A stretch of 64,000 bases of DNA, from positions 19,100,418 to 19,164,417 of the forward strand of contig OX387605.1 in the NCBI GenBank assembly GCA_947568835.1. Reading direction: 5' to 3'. Positions 33,701 through 48,700 of this stretch are shown piece by piece. The stretch's first letter is position 1, and the number at the start of each line of letters is the position of its first letter. Under the pieces are notes generated by a model. That model was not told the DNA's origin. It worked only from the letters and a program-made list of their open reading frames with translations, and did no database searches. The translations under genes were made by a program, and so were the position numbers. This DNA comes from Protonemura montana. Its lineage: Eukaryota > Arthropoda > Insecta > Plecoptera > Nemouridae.

Positions 33701-36700
33701 ATCAACATAACTTTGAGCAAAAAAAAAAAAAATAAACCCGCCTCTCGACTTCTCTGGTATCCAATGGAAAATAAGGAAGCTTGAAATTGCTGGAAAATCG
33801 ACGAATCCCAAAGAAGATGGACATATTTTTAGAAAATCAATTAATCGAAGACATACTGGGTTCCTTGTATTGCATGCTGCGCCACCGTGTCTTTTGAAAT
33901 AAGTCGAGTTTCATAAATAAGTTTGGCATTCGATTGTTGTGACCGTATCGCCTGTCACGAAGAGTGACAAGCGATCTAATCCCGCGAGTGGATGACCTCT
34001 AAATTCGTCCAGCTGCTTTATTGTCTTATTATCAGCGAAACAAAGCTTGTCAAAATGACGATGATTTAAATCGATTGACCAGACCGACGTACCGAGCCAC
34101 AACGTCCATCAAGAATCACGATGCATCATTTCAATATGTGCTTGCATCAGATGAGCCGATATATACTAATACCGTTTTCCAACGGGATGCAAGATATACA
34201 CCTATAGGGTACTCGCTATCTGCGATCTGATAATGGGCAAAGCATCCATCATGCTAGATCTTTCTTGACGGCCTCGTATACACATGGCTTGAGATAGATT
34301 GGTATTTGAGTTTTTTCTTCTCTCTATCGAGCCGGGATGGTCATCGTTGCGGTCTTTATCGGTCTTGTTACAAGACAAGAGACCCAGAACACGCATCATG
34401 GGCGAATGGTTCGGAAACTTCAGAACGAATTAGACTGATATCAGTTCACATGGCTGCAGGTGTTGGGAAGGGTAGAAATGTTTTGAATATCAAAGTTCGA
34501 AAACTCGTGGCATCGGTGGTCCGATGGAGTCGAATGTCTCGTAATGGTGTAAAATATAAGTGGCTAGAACAAGGTGATTCGAGCCAGTTCGGTATCCTCA
34601 CAGTAAAAGTGTTCTAGTAATATGACAATTGTTATCCGTCGCTTTCAGTGTGACGTGTGTGAATTATTTATATGTTTATCAGCATTTCACTATCAGTTTT
34701 ATACGTTGAAACGTAGAACATATGGATGTGAAGTTTCCTGCGTCTTTTTCCGTCAAATAGATAAAAGGAATTTCTTATAAAACAACATAGATTGTTTCCT
34801 CCGACGTCAGGAGCGCGGCGTTCGAGTCACACAGAGAGCCATTAAATTAATTGCAGTCTCTCATGAGCGGAATTCAAACACTGGAATTAAATCAAACTCG
34901 AATTCTTAACATTGTAATGCCGAGCTGCGTATAAACGTCCGCAATAGAAAATAGGTATTTTGTCTAGACAATTTTAAAAGAACTATAAACGATACCGTTC
35001 CCAGTTCTATACGTGGTTTTGTTGCAAATTAGAACCAAACGAAGTGGCGAAAAAAAAACGCGACATTCCTCTGTATAAAAATCACACGCGGCAGTGAAAA
35101 ATGAATCGCTAGACAACCCCCTTTCTAATAAATGTACATCAAAATTGCATGTAAATTCGATTCGGACATAAATCGTGAATTCGGTTTGACGCCGAGCGCT
35201 TTGCAATGCAAATCAGGTACGAGATAAAACGTTTTTCACGAGCATTTTTCGCTGACACTGTTCATTATATCACAGACACAGTTTAGATACGCATTATGTA
35301 TTATTATTACTATTATGAATGGGTGCCGGCCACTGACATAATGTGGCCATCTAAATGCAGCCGGCGATTCTGCGTCCGTCGTGTAGCCACCACAATGCCA
35401 TGGCGATGAGAGAAAAAAACCGAAAAGCACAAACTAATTGCATACAAGGGTCTCCATCAATTCGACGATCGCAAGAAACAAACGGTTCTAATTACATACC
35501 GCAGCGCTACTGCACAATATGTTAGCCATCGCCAGAGCAAAATAATGGGTAAGCCCAGGTACAAGTTATAAAAAAAAAAAAAAAACTGTCAACATGACAT
35601 TCACGGCACAAGTGTCTGGAACAGATATGTTAAATGCAAGGCTTCGAAAAATATGATGCGCCCACCGAGTGCGAATACAATTTGAGAATTAAGCCTTCAA
35701 TCAGAAGAAACGTCCGACGTCAAGAGACTAGACGTGATTTTTTGGTATTTCAGACGTCCAAAGCAAACAAGACGGGGCTGCCGTTTCTAATTTGATGCAC
35801 ATCACAAAACTATAGCTACACACATGACTGGCAATTCAAACGTATAACATCCAATTAACTTTTGCCTTTTGGCATAGCAACTAAAGCATTCGGCTTTCAC
35901 GTGCAACGCTGGACCTTCGGTCAGCCACCCTCCTGAGGGTCGAGTCTATCTGTCCGACACGATGTTCTCCGCAGGCACTGTCCATCACAGTCCTCCGGAG
36001 CCATGTTGGGCACTGACTACCCAGCTGTACAATCGGACGCCGCCGCTGTACCGGCTTGTGCATGCTAAACAACTCAGGGCCCCCGACCAGGCTAGCTAAA
36101 CAAACACAAGAGAGTAATGCTTGCCGCTGTCCAGGCAGGCGGAGATTTCTGCTATTTGCAGTCAACATTGCGGCAGTCTTTGTGGTTTCATTCACACATC
36201 AATAATACAGATCTCATGTTAAGTTGCAATAATATCGATGGCGCTTGAGTGGATCTGGTAGGAGATAATTATTGCTGCTGAGCTGATATTTATTATATTT
36301 ATGAGACACGGATTTCTTTGAAGAAGCTGTGTGTCTTATCAAGTACTGTTCATTAACTGAAATTGATTGTTGGAACAACATTTGAAACCGACACGCAGAC
36401 TGCTGTAACGATTTTGTGCGGTTGAGTAATAGTTCTTTGATGGAGGTAGCCATCGAACAACTTCCGAGATAACGTCTTGAGCGTATTAAATAATAATTCG
36501 CTCTTCATGGTTTACCTATAAAATCTGATACAATAATTACTTTATTACAATAATTATTTCCTTCAGAGAAGTTCATCTATCAAACTAACCGGCCATCGTA
36601 TATTTTATAAGTACTAAAAAGTTTCGATTCAAAGAGCCTCGAGTATGGAGCATCGAGCGAATCGTAAAACCCTTCTCACAAAACAACGCACGTGGTTGGC

Positions 36701-39700
36701 TGCGTGGTGCTCCTTCACCGGCCAGTATAGGTTCCTAGATTATTACAAGTCTTTCATAATACTCGATAATAATTCGTGGATGATGTTGAGAGCGATTTAC
36801 AACCCAATTAAGGAGACATTGAAATTGCAGGAACCAAAAAATAGCCCCCTCCAGAGAGACACAACCCGAATTTATGGTTCATACGAAAGGTAGATGCCCA
36901 TAGGAAGATCTCTCTCTCTTTCCATTTGGAACACATTCAAGCTCTATAATCTACGACGGATACCATTCACATCAGACGCTCTAATAGTTTACGATCTATT
37001 CATCATTAACTCTGGCTTCAAACTTTTCGGTACTAAATTTCACGACGGATCAGTTTATGGCTACAAGAGTCTTGAGGTGAATACAAGCAGTAGCCTTTCA
37101 TTCCGAGATCTGCTCTTTTAGGCCGACTAGATAATTGTGCTACTAGAAAATTGTGCTCGTGACAAGCATTTTATCGCATACGAAATATTCCTGCGCCTTC
37201 AGCGATCGCCAAACGCAAATAACAAATGTTTGTGAGTTGCAATTAAGTGGCACGAGAAAAACGTACATCGATCGATACAGATTGCTATTGAATGCTTTTG
37301 TTAAATTCAAATTAACAATGTGGGTGGTTCATTTTCGTGGGCACTGGAACGGCTAGCTTAGTTTTTCCCATTTATTTTTGCCTCTTGGCTTTCTATGGCT
37401 GTGCTAAAATATTGGTTGGTTTCAAATCAATCCGCTATTTTTTTTTCTTTTACTTCGGCCTCCCACATAGGTAGATGCATTCGAACATAAACTGTACTCG
37501 CAATCTACAAACTAATTTGTACCCGACATGCTTGGTTAAACCCTACTCATCGCACACAACTGTAAGCCAGCTATAAACAACGCATTGTAATTGTTTAACA
37601 CAAGTCCATGGCTGGACATCTGCCCGCATCACATCGTATTCAAATGAGGCGAAGTTACTATTCGTGAATTAATATTCAGTCCTCGGAGCGAGTAGGTGCG
37701 AGCGGAAAGATCCAAAAAAGAGACGACCGCTTAGTTTTGGAACAGCTCAGTTCGGATGAGCGCTTCTCGGAGGTCACGTGTCAAGATTTGTGACGGCGCC
37801 GCGATGCTCGCTTGTCCCCGAAGCGAAACCGAAGAACGAAAATAGTGAAACGCCGTCCCTTCTATAGTTTCGTGTACGCATCAAGGCAGCCGAGGCATTT
37901 GCCCCGCTTTACAGAGGACCAGCAGCTTAGGAGCAGATTTAAGATGGCAGGGAGAATATGACTTTTGACTTTTCCATTTTGATACCTGACAGCCTGAGCA
38001 GATGTAAAGTTACATCTCAATTTGTGAATAGATTTCCAAGTGGCTTTTGATGTCAGCGATTTGCTGAATTGAAAGCAGAGGTATCAGGCGAAAACAAAGC
38101 GAAATGAATCGAGTATGATATAACTGATCATTAAAAAAAACCACACACACACTTAAAAAATATGAATTGAATTGAAAAACCTTGTTGCTTTTGTGAATAA
38201 CCGACAGAATGAGAATATATACACTTCTGATAAAAGGAGTGGAATTAATTACTACGAGAAGCATTTAGTTATAAATTAGAAACAAACAATCGAGTTTATG
38301 AAGCGTATCTGTGAAATTATCCGTGGTCATCTCGCCTCCCCCATCATATACAATTCGTGTTCATATGTCACGACCTCTTGAAGACTGGTGGCGGGGGAGC
38401 TCATGCCATACCTGGATTTTGTCATGGGTAGAACTTCTGTATACCTATACATCCATAATGAACCAGCCACGCTTCTGTATAAGAAATATTACTACTGAAA
38501 TCAGTTCTCTCATTCCACGATCGGCTCCTTTGGTACCTTTGCTCTGACTCGGTCTTTACAATCAGCGCAGTAAATCCGAAACGCAGAAGCTGGGACAGTT
38601 TGACAGAAAAAAGTAACGAGTCATTTAAACATGATCCGAGTTATTTATTGATTATGTATGCCTGTATAGCAGGCCAGTTAATAAGCTAGTTGCATTTCAC
38701 AGTCAGGTCGGCCGAGTGCGTGAGCCGAACGAAAAGACTGTGCTATTCCACCACACTTTGACCAACAACAAAAAAAGCAAAAAAAAAAGCAAAAACGAAA
38801 ACGCACGCTGCCACACAAGTTTCTTCGGCGAAAACACGCGATGATGCGAGCGAGCAAATTGCCTTTTGTCTGCGTCGGATTTAATCGGACACCGAATCAT
38901 CACGATGTGTGAATCGGCTGCAGGTGAAAATGCACCGACTCTGCGCATCATGTTTACGATGCCCCGAAGGCGTCCTGATTTCTAGCGTTGGATGACCCAA
39001 AGACCGGCACATGAGGTCAATACCGGCCATCCAACACGTCACACGTCGAAACCATCAACATAATCGAGAAAACATCGCGCCCCATTCATTTACAGTTGCC
39101 CATAGCTCGACGAGCATTGCAAATCAGATGCTGCAAACGAGTTTTACTCAACTGCGGTAATAATTAAGCTACTTAACGCGATAATCACCCGAGGTGATTA
39201 GTGAAATTAATTCCGATTCTCTATAAACTACAGGTATAGTGTTTGTTGAATGCATCTTTGTCCGAACAAGATTTCAAGTTTTCCCGCGGCCTAATCTTAG
39301 TCAGTGTCAGCGCGAGGTGACAAGGCACTCCATCAGGCCGACTTCGGCTGACAGCGGACATGACTTGGCCATTATCTTCAGCCAGCCTCCAGTGCACACG
39401 ATCCTTCCTGATGGAAACACGGCCCGCGACGGGATGAAAGTCGGCTACGTCCAACGCAACTCTGCACCGCCGACGACGCGAGTCGCGTTGGTAATTAGTG
39501 AAATGCCAATCGGCGGGAAATTAATTTTTAGCTGGCCACTGCACTAGGCAGGTGTTAACGAGGTGGGACAAGTTATGGAGACACTCGGAGTTTTCACAAA
39601 GACATCTTAAATGTTTCTTTATGAAACCTATTGGAATTCTACTTGATACTTTATAGTGGTTGCAACACAAGCTAGACGATAAAGTCACGTAATGTCAGCT

Positions 39701-42700
39701 GGTGGAATCCTTTTAGTTCAAATATTGTGCGAAGCGAAGCCAAAATGTAGGTATACCATTTAGTTGACCAAGGTTGTAAAGCAAATAAGAGGATATAGAC
39801 CCTAAAGTTGAGGTCATCATAGTTGGTCATTTCGTCCCATGGTATAAATTTCTTCGCGCCGCCATCGGAAAGTGTATTATCGTTATTGGGGATGCATCTT
39901 ACCTTATCACAGAAGACCTTGAGCTGGCAGTACGCCCTATGGAAGACAGATGCATCTCTAGGATCCTCGTAGGTGTCGATCTGAATGTGCATTGGAAGAC
40001 CCTGAAGAAACCAGAAACAAGGCATGAGTTAGAAACGACATCGGTGTTCAGCCACAGCTGTGTAAGGAAGAGCATCGCAGTGTAATCAAAGTTAAGTAGC
40101 GTAGCTCGTAATTAATGTAATTGAGCAGTTTGTATCAATGCGATCTGTTTTTGCAATAACCTATGGAAGAGAGGAATTGCATGTCAATGAATTAAATTAA
40201 TCATGAATGAAAAACGTACGGCATCGATGGTTAATGATCATGAAAACATGTTTTCGCTGGAATCGCAATTGACAATTAGAAGAGCTAGATAACTGATATT
40301 ATCCACGGCCAAAAATGCTCAACTCATAACTGCAGCAGTTACAAATGAAATAAAAAAAGTTTTTAATCGCAAACGGTAAATTTATAGCGTCATTTTTCAC
40401 ATTTCTTTCTTCGGTGGCGTAGAACATGAATGGAGAATGGCATCTCATACTTCTACGCATTTCCGTTCACTATTAATGTGAATAAGACTCCCTTTAAAAG
40501 TGACTCTAAGAAGTCACCTGAAATTCGATTCGGGTAGCGATGATAATGAGTGGGGGAGGTCTGGACGTGAGAGTTTTAGATTTCGTCTAAATATGTTGGC
40601 CAGGTCCCACGTTCTACCCCTCCTACCTCCTGGCACCTGTCGGGGTTTTATGTCCTCTGTCGGACTCAAAACGATCCGAACGATCCAAGGGAACAATCCG
40701 AACACATCCAGACGCACAAAAAGCCACGCGCATTCATTCGTGTACACAAAAGACGAATTCTTTAAGGATATATACCTTATTTAAGAAGAATCATATTTCT
40801 ATAGGCGCAGCTAGTTTTTTTTTTTTTAGTTATGATGCTTCTTTCTCCAAATGGGTGGAATGAAAATGAAAATTTCTTGCCGCTGTTCATTGGAATATTT
40901 CGGGCATGGACGAGGGCGACGAATAATTTGATAGATCAACGATCAAAAGACTTTTACTTGTGAAAAAGTTTCACTTCTCACACTCGATCGACTTTAATCA
41001 ACAAGAAAAAAAAACAGGCTGCCCAGCATTCACGGATGTGATCAAACGAATCTAGATGTCGTCTAGAGGATTGGGCTGACAAGTGAAAACATTTCCATGT
41101 TCACTTTCAAAAATATTATCGCAACAGTTTCCGATTTCAATTTTGGATTGCGACCGCGACAAGACTTTTAAATTAGTCATAAGAGTTGAACAGAAAGGTT
41201 ACCAACCATGCATCATAGTATTATAGATACGCAAAATAATACAGTGATACAGATATAAATAAATCAAATAATCAAACTGATTTACCTTGACACCTTTCTG
41301 GCTGCTAAAGTCTGTACTGAGGCACTGCACTGCTACGTTGATCTGAAAACAAAAGCACAAAGACATGTCATATATTGAATCGAAACGAAAATACGGTACA
41401 ATCTTGTGATGTTCATAAATCCAAACGATGCATACCTACCGAGACATTTATCATGTTATACCCATTGTATGAATGGCAAAGGTAGGATAATAGATCATAT
41501 TATATGCATACGCAAGAAAGAAAATACAATCACGCGTAGTACAAGAGTAGCGCCTACACACAATAAGCTAGTTGGTCATAAACCACCGAGTTGGTACTGG
41601 TCGGCGGTAGTCCACGCGCGATTCGGCTAACATTGCACAGACAATAGCTATAAATTAAAATTATAAAGAGATAGATTTCTCTTCCTAACGACAACGCTTG
41701 AAAACAGCCGAAGATTCGTTTGAAAATAAGCCCATCGGTTTCGGCGCACGGGTTTCGGAGACTTCAACGCAACTACAGAGAAGGAAATTTATAAATTTTA
41801 CTCTTTTTAGCGCTCGACGATTCAAGTACTATTTACGGTGGTGGGTACCTGCTTCATTTTGACACGTGAAAACCGCATTTGAAAATACAGATTACCTTTT
41901 CTTAATAGCCTCTTACACCCATAATGTCCATAATACGGAGATTGATTCAAGTCGTGACTACCAAGACCGGTAATTACACTGGCGTTACTATTCATTTCAC
42001 CTTGTGGTACAAAACGTGTGCATTTTTTAACAACCGTGAATAATAAAATTCTTAACATGTGATCTATTATAGGGGGATCCATGCTAGAATCGTTTAACCC
42101 CTTTTAATATGTTTATCATTATTATTATTAAATGAACAGGCCACATCATAATAGAGGTTAGATGCACACTCTGGAGTCTGCTAATAGATACTTGGGATAT
42201 CAAAGACGTCCTGTGGGGGGTCTAGCTTCAACTGAGAGAATAGATGAAGCATTAATGTCCACGGCAGTCAATCTGGGCAACTGGTGGAGACAGGAAGAAA
42301 AATGATAGACTGTTGTTGGCTAAGAAACTCCTGACAATCCATCATGTTTGCTATCAAGTCGAAGACCGTGTATGATTTTTTACTTATTTTTAATACTTCC
42401 TCTACGTTCTGTAGCCGACGAACTGTGCTCGGTACTTGAAAACATTCGTTCGATCAGTGTCAGAACTCGTCTGCGATACGGTAGCTATTTGAAATCAGGA
42501 AAAGATAACGCGCGGACTGCCCCGAATTCCATTGTTGTGATCAGGAATTGAAACGTCGAGGACTGAGGACCAATTGTCAGAACGATTGATTCCAATCGAT
42601 GTGATTTTAGAGTTAAATGCCTTAGCATTTCAGGGTGCGGTTTTTTACGAAGCTAATCTGTGCACTAAATCATTGTTTCTGGACACCCTAATGGCGTTAA

Positions 42701-45700
42701 CCCAAATGGACAAAAGCATACCAAAGATTTACTGTTCCAAGCTGTAATTATTTCCGCAATTATTTTTGGTGCCAAAGGTGAAAGTTCACTTATTCTTCGC
42801 ATTAGTTCCACACAAGTCATTGTAACATCCACGCATCGTAAAGTACGATTTCCGAATCGACATAGTCTAGGGCGGAGTTTTTGCCACGGCATCCCGAGCT
42901 CGCCTATTGGTATCTGCGAGTAAAGCAGGAGCTTTTTTTCTGATCTCCGGTCGTGACTCCAAACTGCCGTAGACTTTAGATCATAGTATACCTGTATCTT
43001 CCACTTTATCACAAACAGCTGCAGGAGGAAGAGTTAATTAGTTTTTCGGAGCGCTCCGTGTTCTAGTAGTCTTTTAAGTTATATCTTTGCAACTCGATAG
43101 ATAAGGTACCACAATATCAACAAAAAGGTACTCTTTTAAAGTACTTTGGAAAGACTAGGTATTCTTGACTTGCAAAGCCATTTGTCTCGCCGGATGAAAT
43201 GATAACAACAAGACAATCTTGCCCCTTGATCTTTTTGAAGCAATCACTGCCATTGTCCGATAATCTGTCTCGTTGTGCGCCGAGCCACTTACACGTTTCG
43301 GACTGCGGGCAAGAATCCCGCCGCGTTATTGCTCAGAAATAACATTTTATAATCACGTCTCAATTACGATCTTACATGATTTTCTACCGAGCGAATTTAG
43401 ACTCATTCACGCAGGCGTAGTTTTCATGCGCGTACATGGATTGCCTTTGTACTTATCATGCTCATTGAAGAGTCCGGCAATGTTGATTATTTTTAATAAC
43501 TCTATATAATCTTTCTTTATTATATTTTTATTAAAATTTATTCACCATTTTTGTTGTCGTATCAGACCTTGGCCAATGAGCGACGCTGGCATCACGCTAG
43601 TGCCAAGTAATTAGGTAGCTCAATTGTCGGTATGTGGGATGTGCATACAATAAAACGAGTGATAATTGCAGTAATAAATCGTCCCCCTCCCTCAGCGCAC
43701 CTAGATAGCTGCTACCATCCATCGCGGTTCACAAATTGCACATACACACGTTTCCCGACCATAATTACAGTTTCGAATATTATGCTATTTATAAAAAGAT
43801 CGATCGAGGGGAATGCATAAATGGTTCGGGGCATCAAAAGCTCACTGTGATTACCCTAAATCATCCATATCGAATGCGGTTGATCGTAAATGCAAGCAAT
43901 GTGCTCATTGGTGCATGATATATTATCGATTTGGAAATTGCGAGCGCATGCCTCGGTGGCATTCGGCCATGGGCCTTGGGACGGTGATGTCGAGATGCTG
44001 GGGACCCAACAGCGGATCGTAACTCACCTTGGCCGAGCTCTCCAGGGGATTCCAGTAGACGGCGATTGCATTGTGGGATACCTCCTCGATGCAGCCGACC
44101 AGACCGACGCTGTTTTTAGTGTCTGTAAGAAAAACGAGGAAATATGTTCAGTTCAGAAAAAAAACAGTGGATCTAGATTTAATTAAATTGGATCAAGCAA
44201 AATGCATCATAAAATTTCAAGATCATGATTTGCACATCAGACAACACAAGAATTCGAACTCACCCAACTATAATCCGTATCATGTTATGCTTGTAAAAAG
44301 TAAGAGTGTTAATTAGAGTAATTAACCGCAAAATTAATCGTGAGTAACGTTTCAAGAGGTTGTTATACAATTATTCCCCCATCAGCATTTTCAAATTGGT
44401 TTGCCTTTTGACCCGTCCCGCCAGCTAATGGCGTTGCGGCGGCCAGGTCGGTCTGTTTTTGTTTGGCCAATGCCAATTGAGATTGAGAAGTTGAAAAGCA
44501 ACATCCGAAAGACAGCTCCACACAACGAAATAAACAATCTTATAAAATGAGAAGCGTGGAGGGCGGGACCATTAGATAGGCTTTCAATCACGTAGAGTAA
44601 TTCGGACAAACGTCAAAACCGAACGCGTATTTTACGATATTATTAACAGATCAAAGAAAAGTTAAAAGGCCAATAAAAAAAAGCAACAAGCCACTCAAGG
44701 CATTATCGACGAGGAAAAAAAGCGAACTGGTTCAAATTGAATGAAATGTATTGTATAATAAAATGTCTGTGACTGTGAGAAGCAAAAGTAGTATTCGTAT
44801 TGGAAGATTCGAGCTGTCACGGGAACATTGATAACTTTAGCTGGCTTCTAATAGCATAACTTGCCACCCACTCGGCCACTAATGGAGAGTCGAGCAAACC
44901 TGTTGAGTCACTATGTAATAATGAATGAATAGTCATCCTCCAGAGGTCTACTAGCGTAATGGGCGCGTGCCGCGGCTAACAACGGGGCAGGTACTATTGT
45001 GAAGATTCGCCGTCACTCGTGTGGCTGCACGGGAAAAAACTGCCCAAATTAGCCGTGTCCAGTGAATGAAAACGCTCTGTCGATGTCGACACCATCTCTG
45101 GCATGATGCTGCTCCTGAGGAGTCGTTCCTATACCACTTCGCGGGAAGCGACCAAGAGACCCGAGAGGCTGAACGCGGCAAACGCTTCTTGCCGGTGATT
45201 TCAATGCACTGGCCGCTGTGATTTCTCGTTGTCCGCTGCGATTACTAGTAATTTCTCGTGGCAATTATCAGTCTTGAGATGAAATTCCTATAATCTTTTA
45301 CTATATCTGGCCACCGTTCGCTCGAGATTAATCAATTTTCTTTTATTTACCCTTTTTTTTTTTAATCCGAAACATGTAAGTAACCCATGCGCACCAAGAT
45401 GAGTTTTATATCTCAAACAGAAAAAGCAAAGATGATTATTATTAAGTGGTATTCAATGTATTCACGGTGTATATTTATATGGGCGTACCATGCATGCGAG
45501 CTTCGAAAATTGTTCTTCAGTAGGTGTGGCTTTGGGTTTCTAATCTAAGAGTTTAAAACATTACGTGAAACAAAAGAAAGAGGGATTGCATCCGTTGTTA
45601 AATAATAATACGAGGTTTGCCTCTGGATATTCCATTTTCTCTAGTCTCAACTTTAATTATCGTGCTATTTTTCCCCGGCACCAGATGCTCAAACGCAACG

Positions 45701-48700
45701 CGCGGACCACAGCCTCCGTCGCCGCCGCCGCCGCCACCGCCGCCGCGCGCGACGGAGGGGGCCATCTCCCAACTGGCCAGTCGAGACTTGGCCTCTGCAG
45801 CTTCCATCTCATGTGGAAAGGTCACTGGAGGTAGACGACCTGCTATGGACCACATCTCCTAAATGCACGCAGCGCCGTTTATACACATTTTATTTCGAAG
45901 GGAGAATATTAATTAAATTGTAAACACAGGGAGTGCAGTGCATGGTTTTCTTGAGCTATAGGGTCCATTATGCGCGAGGAGGAAAATATGATTACACTGA
46001 TGGTAAATTAATGCATATATTATCGACGGAATTACGCAGAGCCGATGGTCTTGCAGTGCGTCTCTGTGCTTGCATATGATTCTTAGTCTAGGTGGCCGAC
46101 TTCACCCACTTTGTATTCTGCCAGCCAGCCATATATGTAAGTATTTAGCCTACAGGTCTATAATTAAATGCTCCCTCTGAAGATTGGAATCAAATTATCG
46201 ATCCACGTTCAAGCGAAGCAGACAAGAATGCTCAATTTCTGTCGGGCTAAACGATAATTGAGGGCGATATGCACCTTAAAGAACCACCTGGACATATGAA
46301 ATTATACAAGTTGCCGATTACAATGCTCCTCATACAAGCTCGCCCTATTCATTGCCCTCCTCTGGGTCTCTAATCTGTGCAATAGTGTTTTTACACTCGA
46401 TCGAGCTGCTATGAAATTTGCATCGAATGCGATTGAATGATCTAATGGCCCAGTGGCAATCCGTTGGCTCGCTCGTGATTCGATCGTCTCCGTACTCTCT
46501 CGCCCAGTTCAAGGGAGATTTCGATCGCGTCTCTGTCCTAGTGGGGCATTTCAGTCGAGAAAACGCGCGCAAGAATGCCGATGCGGCGCAAGGAAATGTG
46601 TGATCCTTGGATGATATCAGATAGCTCTAGCCACCGCTGAAATTTTAGTGGTTGACAAAGGGTGGGTCCTCGAGGATCAGGACATGCGACCAGAATCGAA
46701 TACGGCTACCCAATACCCGTACCCTTCGAGGCTACAGGTGGATTATGGCTTCAGGATAATAAGTGAAATCTTGTGTACGCACTACAAAAAAAGCTTTCCA
46801 CAGCACCCACGAAATCAGCACACACAATCCGTTACTCGATACTGATTATGTCTATATTTTTTTTCCCCGCTAGAAGCCAACTAAATCTGAATCGTTGTGT
46901 ATTGTGTTTCGGGGCCTTTGGCCAACCAGGGTTGAGTGCATGCCTGTGTTCTTCGGTGCGTGTTGGCAGCGTCCTTCTCTTACACCCAAGACGCTCGGAT
47001 CTTACCACGGTAAGACGATGCCTGGCAAGCAACACGACCTCTGTGATGGTGTCTAGGGTTACATCTCGCATGCTAGTGTTTATTTTTCCTCACGTATCAT
47101 CGTCTTTATACCGATTTGATGTGTCTTCATTGTAGCGAACATGGCCTGTAACGACCGCGTGTGCGTAGCGTCAAGCGCAATTCATCGAATGTGCGCTGGA
47201 AATTGGATGCATTGGATGATAGTAATAAGAATCGATTGATAGGGAGGCAGTTACGTTTCATCTTGAGCCCCGTGTGTCGATTGTTATCTCGATACACCTT
47301 ATTCATTAACGTGCAATCTCGATTTTGTAGCATGCAAACATTACCACACAAGAAATGTGTTTGAAACAAAAAGAATCGAATCCAGCCGAGGAATAGGTAT
47401 TAAAGAAGCTGTATACGATGGCAAGGAAAATAATAATAAAAGAAACAAACAAAAAAACGTTGAAAGTATCCAATTAAAATATCCATAGTTTTTTGTTCCT
47501 TTTTTCCACTCCCGACATCTAGTAAAGGTGAACTCTAAGACAGGCTGCAAGCACCTTCGTCATTGTACCTACACTGTTATCGGCGGCTTCCATCTCGGGA
47601 AAAACATTAAACGTCGTTTTGACGGATATCGTGGATGAAAAGACCGATTAAGCGGATAGAAATAAGAAAGCCGCCAGGGGTCTCGGTTAAAAAGACAATA
47701 CAAGAAATAAGAAATACAACCGAAGTGGGTAGATACAAGAGGTCGCATGGTACCGAGATTTTTCGATGGGAGGCATTAGTAATTTCTTTAATATCCACGC
47801 TTTAAAAGAGAAGGGTGATGTGTGTACTTACCAGCATCGAGTATTCGTTGTTTGACACTATGTTGCCTCCCGTGCCAAAACTGCCATGCCTTGATCTCGT
47901 CTTCTGGACTCTTTTCCTCCCGGAACATTAGCATAACCACGCTCTGGAACGGAAGAGATAAATTCGTTAGCCTCTAGCCATGTCTAAAACCGTCCTACAT
48001 TGAAATCTCCACATCAGCGCGAAACATTTACACCTTTCAGTGAGAACATATGTTCCGGGCAGAGACGCCACCGGTCGTTTTGGGGTGACATGCGGACCAA
48101 CCGTCATTTTTAAAAACACTACAAATCACCCCCGCTCATGTTCGCTATAGTTTAAACCTTTTGTCGTGCCAAGATGTTTTGTTTTTAAGAACTTAGCCTT
48201 GTAAAACAATTTATAACAATTTTGCAGATATAATAAGTATTTTGAAATCCAGCTACTAATTTCTGAACTGATATTTAATCCATGAGTTTGTTTACAACGC
48301 AAGGGGACAGTGCTTGTGCTGGCGTCTTCTCTCGCGGACTTAGACCGGCGTGTTCAGCGAGATACCAACAACAAACTAAACGCAAAGAATATTAATTAAA
48401 TGTTATTAGTTTATCAAACTATGTGCAAATGCAACAGTTTGCATCAAGTTATTCTAGAAATGTAATTCAATCATTAATAGCATTCACGACTCAATTACAA
48501 GGCACCGATTTCTTTCGTATATAGCGAGTGAGCGATGAAAAACAATGGACGGCGAGCGATGCCATTATACGTCTGCAGCCATTAAAAATCCTACAGTTTT
48601 CCTTGGAACCGTTACGCGACGGATGGGAAGGGAAGTCATCTGTTAGCGTACCAATTAGGGGCTAACCTCTTGCGACCAGTTACTTGACGGGGCCAGTTTT

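Larger units (their letters stand above)
44123..47831 (-). other. grh intron D-E (about 3.7 kb)
   Basis: It contains a (GCC)n tract at 45718-45746 inside a CpG-rich patch and an AACTGGTT site at 44725-44732. Open frames over the GCC tract are composition artefacts. Confidence 0.45.

Noticed and set aside
45598-45862. ORFs with poly-Gly or poly-Pro over the GCC tract
   Set aside because: Open because the triplet repeat has no stops; no splice context links them to grh.
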